A model generated the notes under the pieces. It made no database searches. It was not told the origin of the DNA and saw nothing but the letters and a program-made list of their open reading frames with translations. A DNA stretch of 64,000 nucleotides. It comes from Diphasiastrum complanatum (lineage: Eukaryota > Streptophyta > Lycopodiopsida > Lycopodiales > Lycopodiaceae). The DNA lies in NCBI GenBank assembly GCA_029204225.1, contig CM055095.1, positions 23,727,641 to 23,791,640 on the forward strand, given 5' to 3'. The first letter of the stretch is position 1. Each line of letters begins with the position of its first letter. The translations under genes and the position numbers were made by a program. Positions 33,826-45,403 of the stretch are shown one piece after another.

Positions 33826-35499
33826 TGTCATTGCATTGTGCATTACAACTACTACATTTTTTTAACATTTTTGCTTGCATGATTTTTGGCAAGGTCTTTG
33901 AGATGAGTTTTTTTTGTGTAATCAAGGCAAGTTTTCCCAACATTTTTAAATTTATTTTGAGGAGGTTTTCTTGGAGCAAGGTGATATTTTTTAGCACATG
34001 CAACTTGCCACAACCTAGCGCAACAGTAGGGCAATTGAAGGGTTCTCCACCCTTGAATTGCATTATATCATTCATGAAATAAGCTTGAAGAAATTTGCAA
34101 TGTTGCCTTTTGTGCATTTCCAATTAAAGTTTTAACCCTTCACTTTTTTAATGTGTATGTTCGCCTTTGCTACTAATGTGGAAGTGCAAAAAACTTTATT
34201 CCACCATTATGGGGATGGTTGGTGACTTAAAACTTCTCATAAAACACATCCAATACTAGTGTTGCTATTTCTTCTTGGTTGTATGTGGATGCTTAACATA
34301 ATTGTTTTCAGATATGTAGGTGAAATAATTGACATACTCATGCAAGAAAAACTTTCAGACCTAAAGCTAGCATATTATGGAAAGTAGATGAAAGAATCAA
34401 ATTCATCAACTTGATAAAGAGGACGGATATGCATAATTTCAAAAAATTTCTATCAAATAAGAGATGTACTTGACTAATGGTTTCTCTCTTGTGGAGACAC
34501 CACATTAACATACTTTATTATCTTCTTTGAGACTTTTATTCCCTACAAGAGTTGACTCCCCTGCTTATTATGTTTTTAGTTCACTAGAGTTATGATCTTT
34601 AGGCTTAGGTGAAGGGAACATCAAGGAGGTGGGTTGACATTTGTTGCAGATTATGGCTAGTGTGATTGGATTGTTAACTCGGGGTTTATCATCAACATTC
34701 ACTCTTATTCCTTTTATCTATAAGCCAAAATATTCCACAATAATCCTACTTTGCATGTAATTTGGAACAACATGTAATTACAATGCATGCATGGCAGTCG
34801 AGGCCCATGTAGTCCTACAGTGATGGGCTTGGACCCCGCATACAACAGTAATCTAGTGCATGCAGCATGAACGGTGGGTGTCAGCAATAACTATCACCTA
34901 CCGTTCTCATGCAACTCACATTGGGCTAGGAGGGGCATTCTATAAGAGAGTGCATTGGCCGGGTGGATCAGACTAGCTTTGCCTTCCTATGGTTATGCTG
35001 TTTCCAACACCAAACCACCCAACTGGAGATAAATCTTCCAAAAGGACTAGAACCTCACCCAAGATTCAAATCTGAATATTTGCAACATTGAATCTAGTCT
35101 ATATTGTGAGTAGGGTTTTAGATCTAGAAGCTTCCTATTGTTGATAAGATTGGAGAAGGACAGTATGGACCTGCTATAAATAGTGTACAAGCATGAGAAG
35201 AGATACATTCTCTCTGTCTTTCTCTCATCTCATTCATGCTTATACATGAGTTCTCTTTTGGTTCATATATCCATTGGTGCACTATAGTGTTGATATCTTG
35301 CAATTTTGTGTGTAGAATGCAATTGTATGTTGATTATTGGATCCACATGTGTGAAATACAGTACCTTATTGTTATTGTACGGACAACAGCTTCATTTTAT
35401 CATATATATGTTTGATCAAGATCTTGTTGAGTTCGCATCTTCTATGTGTAGTTGATGTTAGATTTCTACATTGTCAATGGTGCTTGATGTGTTGTAGTT
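33826..35499. other. No gene recognised
   Basis: AT-rich sequence lacking supported coding regions. A TATA-like CTATAAGAG at about 34943 and a CACATGTGTG word at 35347 hint at LTR debris belonging to the copia integrase relic that follows. Confidence 0.35.
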
Positions 35500-35745
35500 C
35501 ATAACCAAAGATCAAAGGGACATATTGGATCTTAGTGATCTAATATTTCTTCACATTTTTTACTAATGTGGATTTTCTGCTTCTATGGTTCAAAGCACTT
35601 GTAAGTCGTTGTCCTCTCATCGTATCCAACAAAGATACATTTAATGGACTTCGCATCAAGCTTGTTTCGCTCTTCCTTTGGTTTTTATAGCTTACCTCCC
35701 TAAGTGAAATATGATATCTCCTCCAATTCAAAGAAGCATTTTAGC
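35500..35745 (-). pseudogene. Ty1/copia integrase C-terminal fragment
   Basis: One minus-strand frame reads KPKEERNKLDAKSIKC then IFVGYDERTTTYKCFEP and, after a TAG, KQKIHISKKCEE. This is the conserved block C-terminal to the copia integrase core (KLDxKSxKCIFVGY). No core or RT is adjacent. Confidence 0.8.
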
Positions 35746-36498
35746 AACCTCTTAAAGTGGTCTCTATAGGTCATTTAAAGATTGAAATGTGATGCAATAA
35801 CACTTCCATTGAAATGTGGGAAATGTCTCGATCATGTATGTAATATTCATGGCACATCTACATTTTTTTTCTTGATTTTAGAAAGAGGAAATATATTGTG
35901 TTGTCACTTCAACTCATGATTATGCATTATTTTGTTATAAAGAAAATCTATCATCCAAATTGCTTTGGAATGCAAGAGAAATTCATCCATGTGCTTGTCA
36001 AAAATCTTACTAATTATTTATTCAAAAAAGAAATTGGCTCTCATTAAAATTACAAAGTTCTTTGCTTACTAGCTGTTTGGAAAGAAGACATGCGTGTGGA
36101 TATTTCTTGAATGTGGAGAATGTAATCTAGCAAGGGAGAAATTGATAGTAAGATGTTGCCGCTAGACATACAAATCCCATGAGCCATGGATGATTTCACT
36201 TTCGATATAGTCTTGAAGAAACTTTTACAAGTACTAGTATTTCCTTTTGCATCCCCTTATTCTTTTCTTTTAGCCAATTAACGCACATTAGGCATAGCTT
36301 ATACACAATTGCACAATATTAGGCCAAACCTAACTCGAGCACTAAGCTTCAAACATGTCATGAACCAAGAAAAGTGTTTCAAGCCTACATCAACATAAAA
36401 AATGTCCTTCTTACATAGTTGTCTTGTCCTTGGCATGTTCCCTTATTCCTAGTAAATATCCTTAAATACTTTTAAAACCTTGGAAGATATTTAAGGAT

Positions 36499-36502
<4 letters not shown>

Positions 36503-36533
<31 letters not shown>
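36503..36533. repeat. (GT)n microsatellite
   Basis: About 31 bases of TG repeat. Confidence 0.95.
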
Positions 36534-36535
<2 letters not shown>

Positions 36536-36815
36536 GCCCTCTTTCAATACCATCAAAATACCCTAATCCACTTTGCTACTTTAGATGCTTGTTGCATGAT
36601 AAGTCGAGGATATCATCCACAACAAAAGAAGATTCGCTTCATTGACATAATATTCTTTTATGAAATCTAGATCGAAACACAAAACAGTCAAAGTTCACAT
36701 CTTGGATGCTTCAAAAGTGTTGTGCATACATGCAAATTCATTCAGCTAATTTGGATCTGGCAAAATTGCTTCGCGTGGAAAAAAAATAGCCACATGACCT
36801 TAGGGTTTAAGCCAA

Positions 36816-36906
36816 TATTGCACGTTCCTATCCGGAACGTGATCCGAGAAATCCATTTAAGGTTTCTCGGAACGTAATATTTTTTTTTTTTTTTTTGGGG
36901 GGGGGT
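36816..36906. repeat. GGAACG inverted motif with poly-T/poly-G run
   Basis: GCACGTTCC...GGAACGTGATCC followed by CGGAACGTAATA, then about 18 T and 10 G. Related TTCCGGAACG words occur at 59165-59245 and 59950-59990, again beside a T run at the first of these sites. Confidence 0.5.
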
Positions 36907-37577
36907 TCCAATATGGGTATCAGATTAAAGGTGTTTTCAAGAGCAATTCAATTATCTAGTTTGCTCGGAGTTCCAAGAAGAGTGCGGTCCAATTTTGGGC
37001 CATTAAGTGATTCTTTATCGAACATTTCTACTTCTATATTATGTGAAAGGAAATCACATGCAACTGTATTGAAGGACAACAAACCAACAACAATTTATGA
37101 AGCATAAGCACCCATCTCAGATTTTGTGACCAAAACTCGAGTCAACATAACATGCTCAACAAATATGAGTACATTATACAGTGCCAACAATATCTCTATC
37201 TATAATTAACCGGATCAATATGGCTCTAGCCTCTAATGAACGTTATTTTTGCCTCTTTCCAGTTTATCAATATGTTGTTCCCCAGTTCATTTAATACTCT
37301 AAACTATCAATAAAACAATGGCCATTAGTCTTTTCCACACACAGAAATTTTTTGATCCGGGTCATAGATCGTTGACATTCCGAAACGTTTTTGTAGTGGA
37401 TCGCAATCATTGGTTGAAACAAAGGAGCCTAACAATCCATTTCTTGCAATGCTTTCTCATGGATGGCTTGCATCTGTGTACATATGAGTTTGCTAGCTTT
37501 TGATTGGATTCTACAACTTTGTAGATTGAATGATGTGAAAGGAGCTCATGACTTATAAAAAATATCATAGTAACAAT

Positions 37578-37581
<4 letters not shown>

Positions 37582-37642
<61 letters not shown>
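37582..37642. repeat. (CT)n microsatellite
   Basis: About 61 bases of CT ending in a C run. Confidence 0.97.
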
Positions 37643-37645
<3 letters not shown>

Positions 37646-38225
37646 CCCCCAAGAAAAGCCCTTAATAAAATTGCCTATGCAAACCCAATGACCATGAAAT
37701 TTTCAAGATTACTATCAAGGTGCTTGACAGTAAATCAAAAGATTTTGAAGTTTATTCTGATTGCAGCAAGAGCATGCAATTAAATCATGGTTGCTAACAA
37801 TTACGAAATGAGAAGAACTAAATATATTTACATGTGGCCATTGTGAATCTCAAGTCATGTCCAACTTTTTGAATGGATGAGTGCGAGACAAAAGATTAAA
37901 TCAATCACATTTGGTTGTTAGTCGGGTGAAAATGAAAATTTCTGCCATGCTGATGCATGCGCAAATCCTGCCTGCTCTTTTGTTGACATGTTTGGTGCCT
38001 TGTGCTCCAGAGTTGGGTCCTTAACACTGCACGTTTGCACATAAAATATGCTAGTATGTTGCGAGAACAAAGAAAACTAAAACAATTAACTCCATAAAAA
38101 CTTTTGAGTTAAAAAAGTTTGTTTTGCTTTTTGCATGAAACAAATAAACTCAAGGAAACACATGCCTAAGGATAGATATGCATGAAGCAGATTCCAGGCC
38201 TCTGAAAAAAGTTTGTACCTTCTCT

Positions 38226-38610
38226 CGTGTGCAGGATCAACTACATCTGATTTATGTGCTTAAAATTCAACAGGCTGTCCTAAGAGGCATTGCAAGAGAA
38301 AATGTATAGGTGGGTGGCTTATTACTATGGTAGCAGGAGTAAGTGACCTTGGAAGTGTTTGCAATAAAAAGTTGAACCTTGAATGAGGAGTCACTAGATT
38401 GTTCTTGACCAATGTTGATCTCAATAGAATCAACCACATCGATTCATGTGATTAAAATTGAACAGGTTTTCCTATGAGACATTGCAAAAGAAGCATGTCT
38501 AGGTAGGTGGCTTATCACTTTGGTAGCAACAAGAATAAGTGACTTTTGCTATGAAAAAAAACCCTCTGGAATGAGAAACTCACTAACTTGTTCTTGACCA
38601 TGCTGCTCAT
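38226..38610. repeat. Diverged tandem duplication, ~190-bp unit
   Basis: Two units share ATCAAC-ACATC-GATT-ATGTG, TTAAAATT-AACAGG, GGTGGCTTATYACT and GTTCTTGACCA in the same order. There are indels, so this is an old duplication. Confidence 0.65.
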
Positions 38611-39662
38611 TTCAAAAGAACTGTATCTTATAACTGACAATGTTCCATAATAGCATTTTATTCCAGATATTAATAAAACTGGGCTAACAAACTTGCTTCC
38701 ACTAGACTAACTATATGCAGGTAGACTAAACTAATCTTGATTAACTAAATGAAGATCATAATTTCTTTTTGTAAGAGAGCAGCGTTCAAGCATTTCTATC
38801 ACTGCAAATTCCTCTATACCTTATCGATTTTAGGCTTTAAACAATACAAAAGACATCTGGGTACTTGACAATATAATGTGTAACTACCACCTCGATCTGA
38901 AAAGGGAAAAGACATTGTGCATCTCAATGCATTACCTCTGTAGAGCACACCTGAACGGCAAGCAGCCGAGCCGTTTGAATCTAAAGACTTTGAATAGCTT
39001 GAATATTACCATGCAGAAATAGCTTTCATCTGCAACTAAAGAATATGATACTCAAGTCTCAAGAGACAGTTTAATACACCTGTGTGGTATGCAATCACCT
39101 ATTTTTGCCCTCTGATCAAAAGGCTTGTAGTAAGCCAGTATGCAGGCAGGTGGAGGCAGTAAGAATGCAAGCAGGCATAACTTAAGCGCCAGATTGATGC
39201 TGAAGCAGACATTTTGGTTCCACATAAACGAGAACCAACCTTGCCCGGGCATTGCAATGCCACTGTCGCGCGTCTTTTCAATTATAAGAACTGCAGTCAT
39301 TTGGCTACAAGAGAACCCCATTCACTTTAACTAGATTAAATTGAAAGTGAATGTGAAATCATTTTCTAGCCTGTGACTCAAACCCCATATCTGATCAGAC
39401 CACAGTCCGTCAGCTAGAATATTAAGACTTTTGCAGCGACCTTTTCTTTCACTTGCAGTGTTGCATAGTGGCTGTGAAGGAATAAATGAGCTGAAAGGCA
39501 CAGATCTCATATCCACGACAGTAATTAGGGCCTAAACAGAATTTTTTAAAGAAATCAACAATTTATTCCTGGTGGTCATAAGAAGATGGCAAAACCCAAA
39601 AATCAGGTAGCGTCTCTTGGAAAACAACCACATATTTTAGCCTATCCCTGTATTTCCATTCG

Positions 39663-39845
39663 TTAAATGCATCCAATCAAGGGCAGAAAAGCAATCTTTA
39701 TGAGCAAGAAGAAGATGACCAATGGCAGCAACATTAGCACCAGAGGAGGAGGCGGTAGAGGAGGGAGCATAATTGGCAGAACCAGCAGCATTGTTGTTAA
39801 TCCTAGAAGCATGAACAAAGAGCCAGAGTCATAATAATTCACCAT
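39663..39845 (-). CDS. ARGOS / ORGAN SIZE RELATED (OSR)-like small membrane protein
   Basis: A 60-codon minus-strand ORF almost entirely made of the OSR domain: a hydrophobic helix (residues 9-26), the diagnostic LPPLPPPP turn (27-34), and a second hydrophobic helix (35-55) ending AFLP. In Arabidopsis, ARGOS and ARL are small integral membrane proteins of the endoplasmic reticulum that promote organ growth and dampen ethylene signalling. They typically have a variable N-terminal region of tens of residues before this domain; here an in-frame TAG lies just before the ATG, so this is a minimal form or the last exon of a longer gene. Lys50 inside helix 2 is unusual. No neighbour suggests a pathway link. 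Confidence 0.75.
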   Translation of the reverse strand: MVNYYDSGSLFMLLGLTTMLLVLPIMLPPLPPPPLVLMLLPLVIFFLLIKIAFLPLIGCI

Positions 39846-40221
39846 CCACTACTTTAGAGGATGTAAATAACATTCCTGAACTACTGCTGGCAGGAAGACC
39901 GACACAAGCTGAAGCACAGATTGATCTTCAATCAAAGAGCTATAGGGCAGAAATCAGCTACTGTTCTCAAAACAGCTATGCGAAAAGCACAAATTTAATG
40001 TCAAGCTTTGCACAGTCACCCACATATTGGAAAGACAGCAGGATGCCTTTTTGGCTGCATACAAACCTCCACCAGCTCTTTAAAGAGCCAGACACGCTAT
40101 CTCCAGCATTATGATACCCTCTGCTTGTTCTTGCTGTCACCTCCTTTAACAAATAGTGGGTTTTCTTGTTTCTGCTGTCAAGATCTCCTTTTGGCTTTGT
40201 CCTTCTCCTCTGGAATGATGC

Positions 40222-40313
40222 CCTGAGCCCCCCTCCCTCCTCTGCTGTTGTTCTTTAAAGACCCACACCTGAGCCCCCCTCCCTCCTCTGCTGTTGTTCT
40301 TTAAAGACCCACA
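40222..40313. repeat. 46-bp perfect tandem duplication
   Basis: CCTGAGCCCCCCTCCCTCC...AAAGACCCACA occurs twice head to tail with a 46-base period and no mismatch seen. It lies 0.4 kb upstream of the ARGOS-like ORF on that ORF's strand, where it reads as GGAGGGAGGGGG, so it could be in its promoter or 5' UTR. Confidence 0.9.
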
Positions 40314-40513
40314 GAGAAATGGGTTTCTAGATCCTGCAGCCATCTCTTCTGTACAATTCTGGACACCTTTTTGCTTTGCACAGCCCAAAGGTGCATCTTT
40401 TTTCTGCCACCAGCTGCATTTAAAAAAAAAAAGCATGCTTCCAATTTTGCAATCTTGAAAAAGTGCTTGTAAATTTTTCCAAAAAGACCTGTAAAAAACA
40501 TGCAACACTTCAA

Positions 40514-42044
40514 TAAAAGCCAGAAATCATTAGAATAAAACCTAAAGATCTGAGATTTCTAGCTAAAATTAGTGCAATTTTGGGAGACAAAAAGCAAAAG
40601 ACTAGATTAGTGGCAAGTTTGATTGCTTGGCCCTCCTTTCTCCTACCACCCAAAATGGGTTCCTTTGACACCTTCACAATTGAGATGACAGGTGCATGAT
40701 CACCCCTTTTCCAAATAAATTAAGGTTGATAAGTGCTATAAGCCTATTGGCTTGATTAAATTTCATACACGGCAATGTTTCTTTTATTTTAAATTGCTTC
40801 TATAACCTTACAACTCAACTTGCAAGAAATATGGCCGCTCCCAAAAATTGGATTGGAGTTGTCCCTTTGGTGGTGAAGTATTTAGCCACCTCATTTGCCA
40901 CACCATGGAAACCAACATGTAATCTCAAGGGCCTTAGACCCATTTGGAAAATGGAGCTATGTCAACCATCATGCTCCACGGACTTGTTGGGTTACCGTAG
41001 TCATGAAATAGAACACAAACCAGTGCATTTTTCACACCACAAAAACCTTCAAAAAGAAGACTTCAAAGATTGGCATGTTGAGTCTTTTTGGAGCACTTGA
41101 AAAAGTTGATGGCAACTACGAAGTCTTGTAATTGTATGTGCAAAGTCTTCTTTCTACACTTCACCTAGTCTTCACGTGTCTCTTTCACAAAGCCGACAAG
41201 GAATTGCACGTTCTTGTAGCACCCCCCCCCCCTAACTTTTGACTTCTAAGGTTATCTACATGGATTTGTTTTGTAAGTTCTAACCAATGAAATGATGAGT
41301 GAATCAACAAAAGCAAGTAGACGGAGGATGGGAAAGGCATCTACATCAACATGAACATGAAGATGATTCTACATAGTGGCACTAGAATTTGAGAGTGGAG
41401 CCCACAAACAAAAAAAGCGGTGCACTTTTTTGCTACCATTAAAGAAAGAAGTGCTCCTTTCACATTGAAAACAATGTTGCCGTAAAAGATAGAGGTAATT
41501 CCTTTCCATTAGAAGTGCTTTTGAAATTAGACCAAAATTTGTATCCTTTAAAACCTCCTCTAATTTGTTTTGTTTCCTTTCAAATGTGGAAAGGGCCCAA
41601 TTTGGAAAGTTAAAGTAGAAGGTGCTTTGCAAATGGCCTTAAAAAACTATGCGATTGTCCAATGGACACCATGCAAATAAATATCAAGGGCTCTCGCAAC
41701 CTCAATTTTATTAGTCATGTGAATAAATAAGCTAGACACCACATAAAGATACAGTTGTAGTTGCACAAAAGTGCCGATAATTGTAAACACGCCAAGAGTG
41801 TTAGGAGTAGTTTATTTGATAACAAATGTGCCTCGAAGCACAATTAGGGAACAACGTCACATGGCTCAAACATAAAATTTAAAACTATGTGAAAGTCAAG
41901 CTACTTGCAAACCTCAATAAAGCAAACCAACTTAGACTCTTAAGTTTAGAAATGAGCCATTAATTTTGTGCCACTTACTTCTTTTTGGACCCGTCTATAT
42001 AAGGGTCAATTCCTCTGTATTGAATATTCTCCAACTTCATCTGT
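40514..42044. other. No gene recognised
   Basis: AT-rich DNA with short unconserved open frames and a C-run at 41222-41231. It includes whatever upstream region the ARGOS-like ORF has; no TATA box stands out. Confidence 0.35.
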
Positions 42045-42703
42045 TTAAGACAAAAGTTTATATGTAAATTTGTACACGTGTGAATCCATGTTGCCACGTG
42101 TGAAGGCTACCCTAGATAGGTTAGACCTCATTCATAGGGTTAGTTAGGTTTGTTTGGTCATGATTCCTAAATTATAGGACCAAACTCCTCAAATCATGGA
42201 GGTAGTTGATCAACCTAACCACCAAATTAGCATAACTCTAGGGTTAGGTAGATTGACATAGTAGGGCAAGAAATGCCAATTAGTCTCCTTATTACATGCT
42301 GGATTTTCACCTCACTTGAGAGGAGAAGAGCCCTATTGTACATACAATCCATCATTTCATAGTGAGGAGATATAATTTTTGGAGCAGGTTGGCAATCTCG
42401 ACTTTTCCACACATTTGTCTTGAGATTTTGTGAATGCTTTGCTATCTAAACTTGATTACACTATCTCTGATAACATGCCATACTGGAGGCACACTTTATC
42501 TCTGATAATAGGCCATACTGGAGGCCGTACCACACACGTATTGAGTTGAAATTCCATTTTTGATCCATGCTTTTGATTGCTCTTGATTGTGGGATCCAAT
42601 AGTGCTTTTCTAGGTCAAGATCTTGTGACTAGTTTTGCAATAGATAGGTTTATCAATCAATCAATCACTCTTGGAGCTTTATGTAGGCTCAATACTGTCA
42701 ACA
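42045..42703 (+). repeat. Copia-type LTR A (old)
   Basis: Aligns with LTR B (43936-44637) through shared blocks: TACACGTGTG/TGCCACGTG, GTGATTCCTA, CCTTATTA-ATGCTGGA, CATAGTGAGGAGATA, GGAGGCCGTAC and ATCCATGCTTTTGATTG. It ends GTCAACA before TGGTATTAGATCC, a degenerate initiator-Met primer site at 42704. The start is approximate. It contains its own ~42-bp tandem duplication (CTCTGATAA...CATACTGGAGG, 42465-42530). Confidence 0.7.
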
Positions 42704-43439
42704 TGGTATTAGATCCAAGTACAATAGGATAATCATTGATCAAAGCACAAGCCAATTTTAGCAAGTTGTTGCTAGAAAGCTAGTCTTGAGAGGGCGAGTT
42801 CAAATCAATTATTAGGTTGAAGATTTGGGATCCAAACTTGGTGAGGGTCATCAACTATGCCTTCCACACGTGTGGGAACCTCTATACTATCATTTAATCT
42901 TCATTATTTGCAAGATCCAAACAATTTGAGTTTACATCATCTTGATGAGTTTTTTGGTGCTAATTCTAGGAAAAGCATCAACATATGTTTCCCATCAATT
43001 AGATTTGGCTATTCAAGCCCTTTAAATGTGTTTTATAGCTCTTGAAGAACCATCAAGAAGAGGAAGAGAGATTTAGCCCTTTCTTTGTCCAAAAATTTGT
43101 AAAATTGACTTGATTTGAGAGTTACTTGATAGAATCTCATCTTATCTCCATTATATCTTTGTGAGGGAGTGTGATGGCCATGACTAGAAGTCCAAAGAAA
43201 GGGCTAGAAGTCAAATTTGAGGTAATCAAGAAAAGTGAAACCTTTGTGAGCTTCTACAATCAAATCAACTCCAATTTTCTTAAGCATTGTTTTGTAGAAG
43301 TCTTCCATTAAGTTCTTTTGAATCAAGATCAACATGATCTTGCTACTTGAATCTTTGTGAATACCAAGTGAGTTGCAAGTGAGCAAGTTTTGAAAAAGAA
43401 TCTAGGGAGGGCCGAGAAGTACAATTTCAATATGGAAAG

Positions 43440-43935
43440 TGAGGATGGAGTCACTCCTAGTGCTCCAAGACCTCTACGATATTGTCCTAGATGAAGAGAA
43501 TGAACCTCTTGGAGGACAAGAGTTGGTAAAAATACAAGAAGAAGGAAAAACTAGCACTTCATTGCATCAAAATGAATTTTAGTAATGACCTCTTGAAGGA
43601 GGTAGCCTCTTGTATTTGGGCCGAGGAAGCTTGGGATTCTTTAAAATCTATATATGAGTCCAACAACACTTCAAGAGTGCTTATGTTAAGAAACCAGATC
43701 TTGCAAAGCATGAGAAGAAGTGATGAAAGCGCACAAGAGTATGTGCTAAGGACCAAGTCTCTCAACAAAGACCTAGATCTATTGGAGACAAGATACTTGA
43801 TATAGTAATCCTCAATGACTTAGGAGATGAGTTCTCCAATTTGGTTCAAGTTTTTTTCATCCAAGACACTTTGCCAACTATTGATAAGCTCCATAGTTTT
43901 CTACTGGCTGAAGAGTGTAGGATGTTCTATGAAAC
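43440..43935 (+). pseudogene. Copia gag A, cut off by LTR B
   Basis: Begins MESLLVLQDLY, loses frame near 43545, then reads LLKEVASCIWAEEAWDSLKS, TSRVLMLRNQILQSMRRS and, after another shift, LPTIDKLHSFLLAEE. It stops mid-gene at 43935, exactly where LTR B starts. The sequence is a close but decayed relative of gag B (45404-46732), so B inserted into A. It is a UBN2-type copia gag, the capsid precursor. Confidence 0.85.
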
Positions 43936-44637
43936 TGTGAAGAATTGCCAAAAATTGGCAAATCTAGCTTGATCAAAAACCATGTAGTATAATGTAAATT
44001 TTGTACATAAGTGGATTCCACACATGTGAGGCCAAGATGCCACGTGGCAATCCACTCCTAATGTAGGTTAGGTCAAGTCCATAGGGTTGGTCATGTCATT
44101 TTGGTAGTGATTCCTAGTTTATAGGACCTAAATCCTAGATTTAAGGTGAAAATCTGACCAAGTAGCTATCTACCAAGCTTGACTCTAGGAAATAGACTAG
44201 GGTTTCATTTTAGGTCAAGGAGAGTGAGTTAACTTCCTTATTATATGCTGGAAATCCACCTAACTTCAAGAAGGAAGTCGAATTTGCTATGTATTCCCTC
44301 TCTCCATAGTGAGAAGATAGAATATTTTTGGAGCTCATTGGCAATCTCAAGCTAGTTCACTATGTACATTGAGTTTTTGTGATCCAAATGAAACCAAATC
44401 AATTTCTACTTGTTTCTCAGGTTGAAGGCCGTACTACAGCCTGTAGTACACAAGTGTGGGCACGGATTTCAATGTTTATCCATGCTTTTGATTGTTAATG
44501 CTTGTTGTTTGTCAAATTGCCAATCTAGATCAACTTTTTTGTGTCTAGGTTTTTGATAGATTGTTAAGCAAGCATCCAATCACTCTTGTGGATCTTTTGT
44601 AGATCCATTTATGGTCCGAAAGTATAGTACTTTCACA
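43936..44637 (+). repeat. Copia-type LTR B (5' LTR) and primer site
   Basis: Begins TGTGAAGAATTGCC at the break in gag A and ends TTTCACA directly before TGGTATCAGAGCC (44638-44650), an intact initiator tRNA-Met primer binding site. It contains the paired CACATGTG/CCACGTGG words that mark this LTR family. A matching 3' LTR was not found downstream. Confidence 0.85.
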
Positions 44638-45046
44638 TGGTATCAGAGCCAAGTACAAGAGCATAAGCCGTTGATCTAATGCAAATCCATTTTTAGCAAG
44701 TTTTGGTGCTAAAAACTAGTATTGAGAGGGCAAGCTAGAATCTTGATTTTGGTGAGGAGATTTGATCCCAAACCTGGTAGGGGTCCAAATCCATACTATC
44801 CACATGTGTGGGCACCTCTGAACCTGCATTTAATGCATGGTATTCATTTGATCCAAAGAAATTCAATTTGTGAGCTTTTGATGTAATTTTTGGTGGAAAT
44901 CTTAGGATAAACTACCAAGATTGAGTGCCATTGATTAGGTTTGACTTAGGGTCATGAGATCTAATCAATCTAGGCTGAAATTAGGTCAGTGTGAAAGAGA
45001 TTAAGTCATTTTTTTGTCCAAAAATAGCCAAAATTGGCAAGATTTG

Positions 45047-45370
45047 ATTGTAAGTAGATTTCACATCATCTTATCTTCATTCCAACTTTGTGAGGGAGTG
45101 CTAGAACTGAGATTATAAGTCCATTTGTTGGATTAGAAATCTAATTTGAGTGAAACACTACAAGAGAGAGACCTTAGTGAGTTTCTAGAGACAATCAAAT
45201 CCATTTTTTGGCAAGAATTGTTTGGAAGTAGTTTTCACTTCATCTTATCTTCATTCCAACTTTGTGAGGGAGTGATAGAACTGTGATTATAAGTCCATTT
45301 GTTGGATTAGAAATCAAATTTGAGTGAAACACTGCAAGTGTGAGACCTTTGTGAGTTTCAAGTCAATCAA
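45047..45370 (+). repeat. Tandem duplication in the leader of element B
   Basis: The block TTCACWTCATCTTATCTTCATTCC...GAAACACT and GACCTTWGTGAGTTT appears twice, ~183 bases apart, between the primer site and gag. The copies differ at several positions. Confidence 0.85.
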
Positions 45371-45403
45371 ATCTATTTCTTGTTTGTAGAAGTCACTAGT
45401 AAG

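Larger units (their letters stand above)
35746..39662. other. No gene recognised; short repeats only
   Basis: Contains a (GT)n run (36503-36533), a T-then-G homopolymer block with GGAACG words (36816-36906), a (CT)n array (37582-37642) and a diverged ~190-bp tandem duplication (38226-38610). The last part lies downstream of the ARGOS-like ORF and could hold its 3' UTR. Confidence 0.4.
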
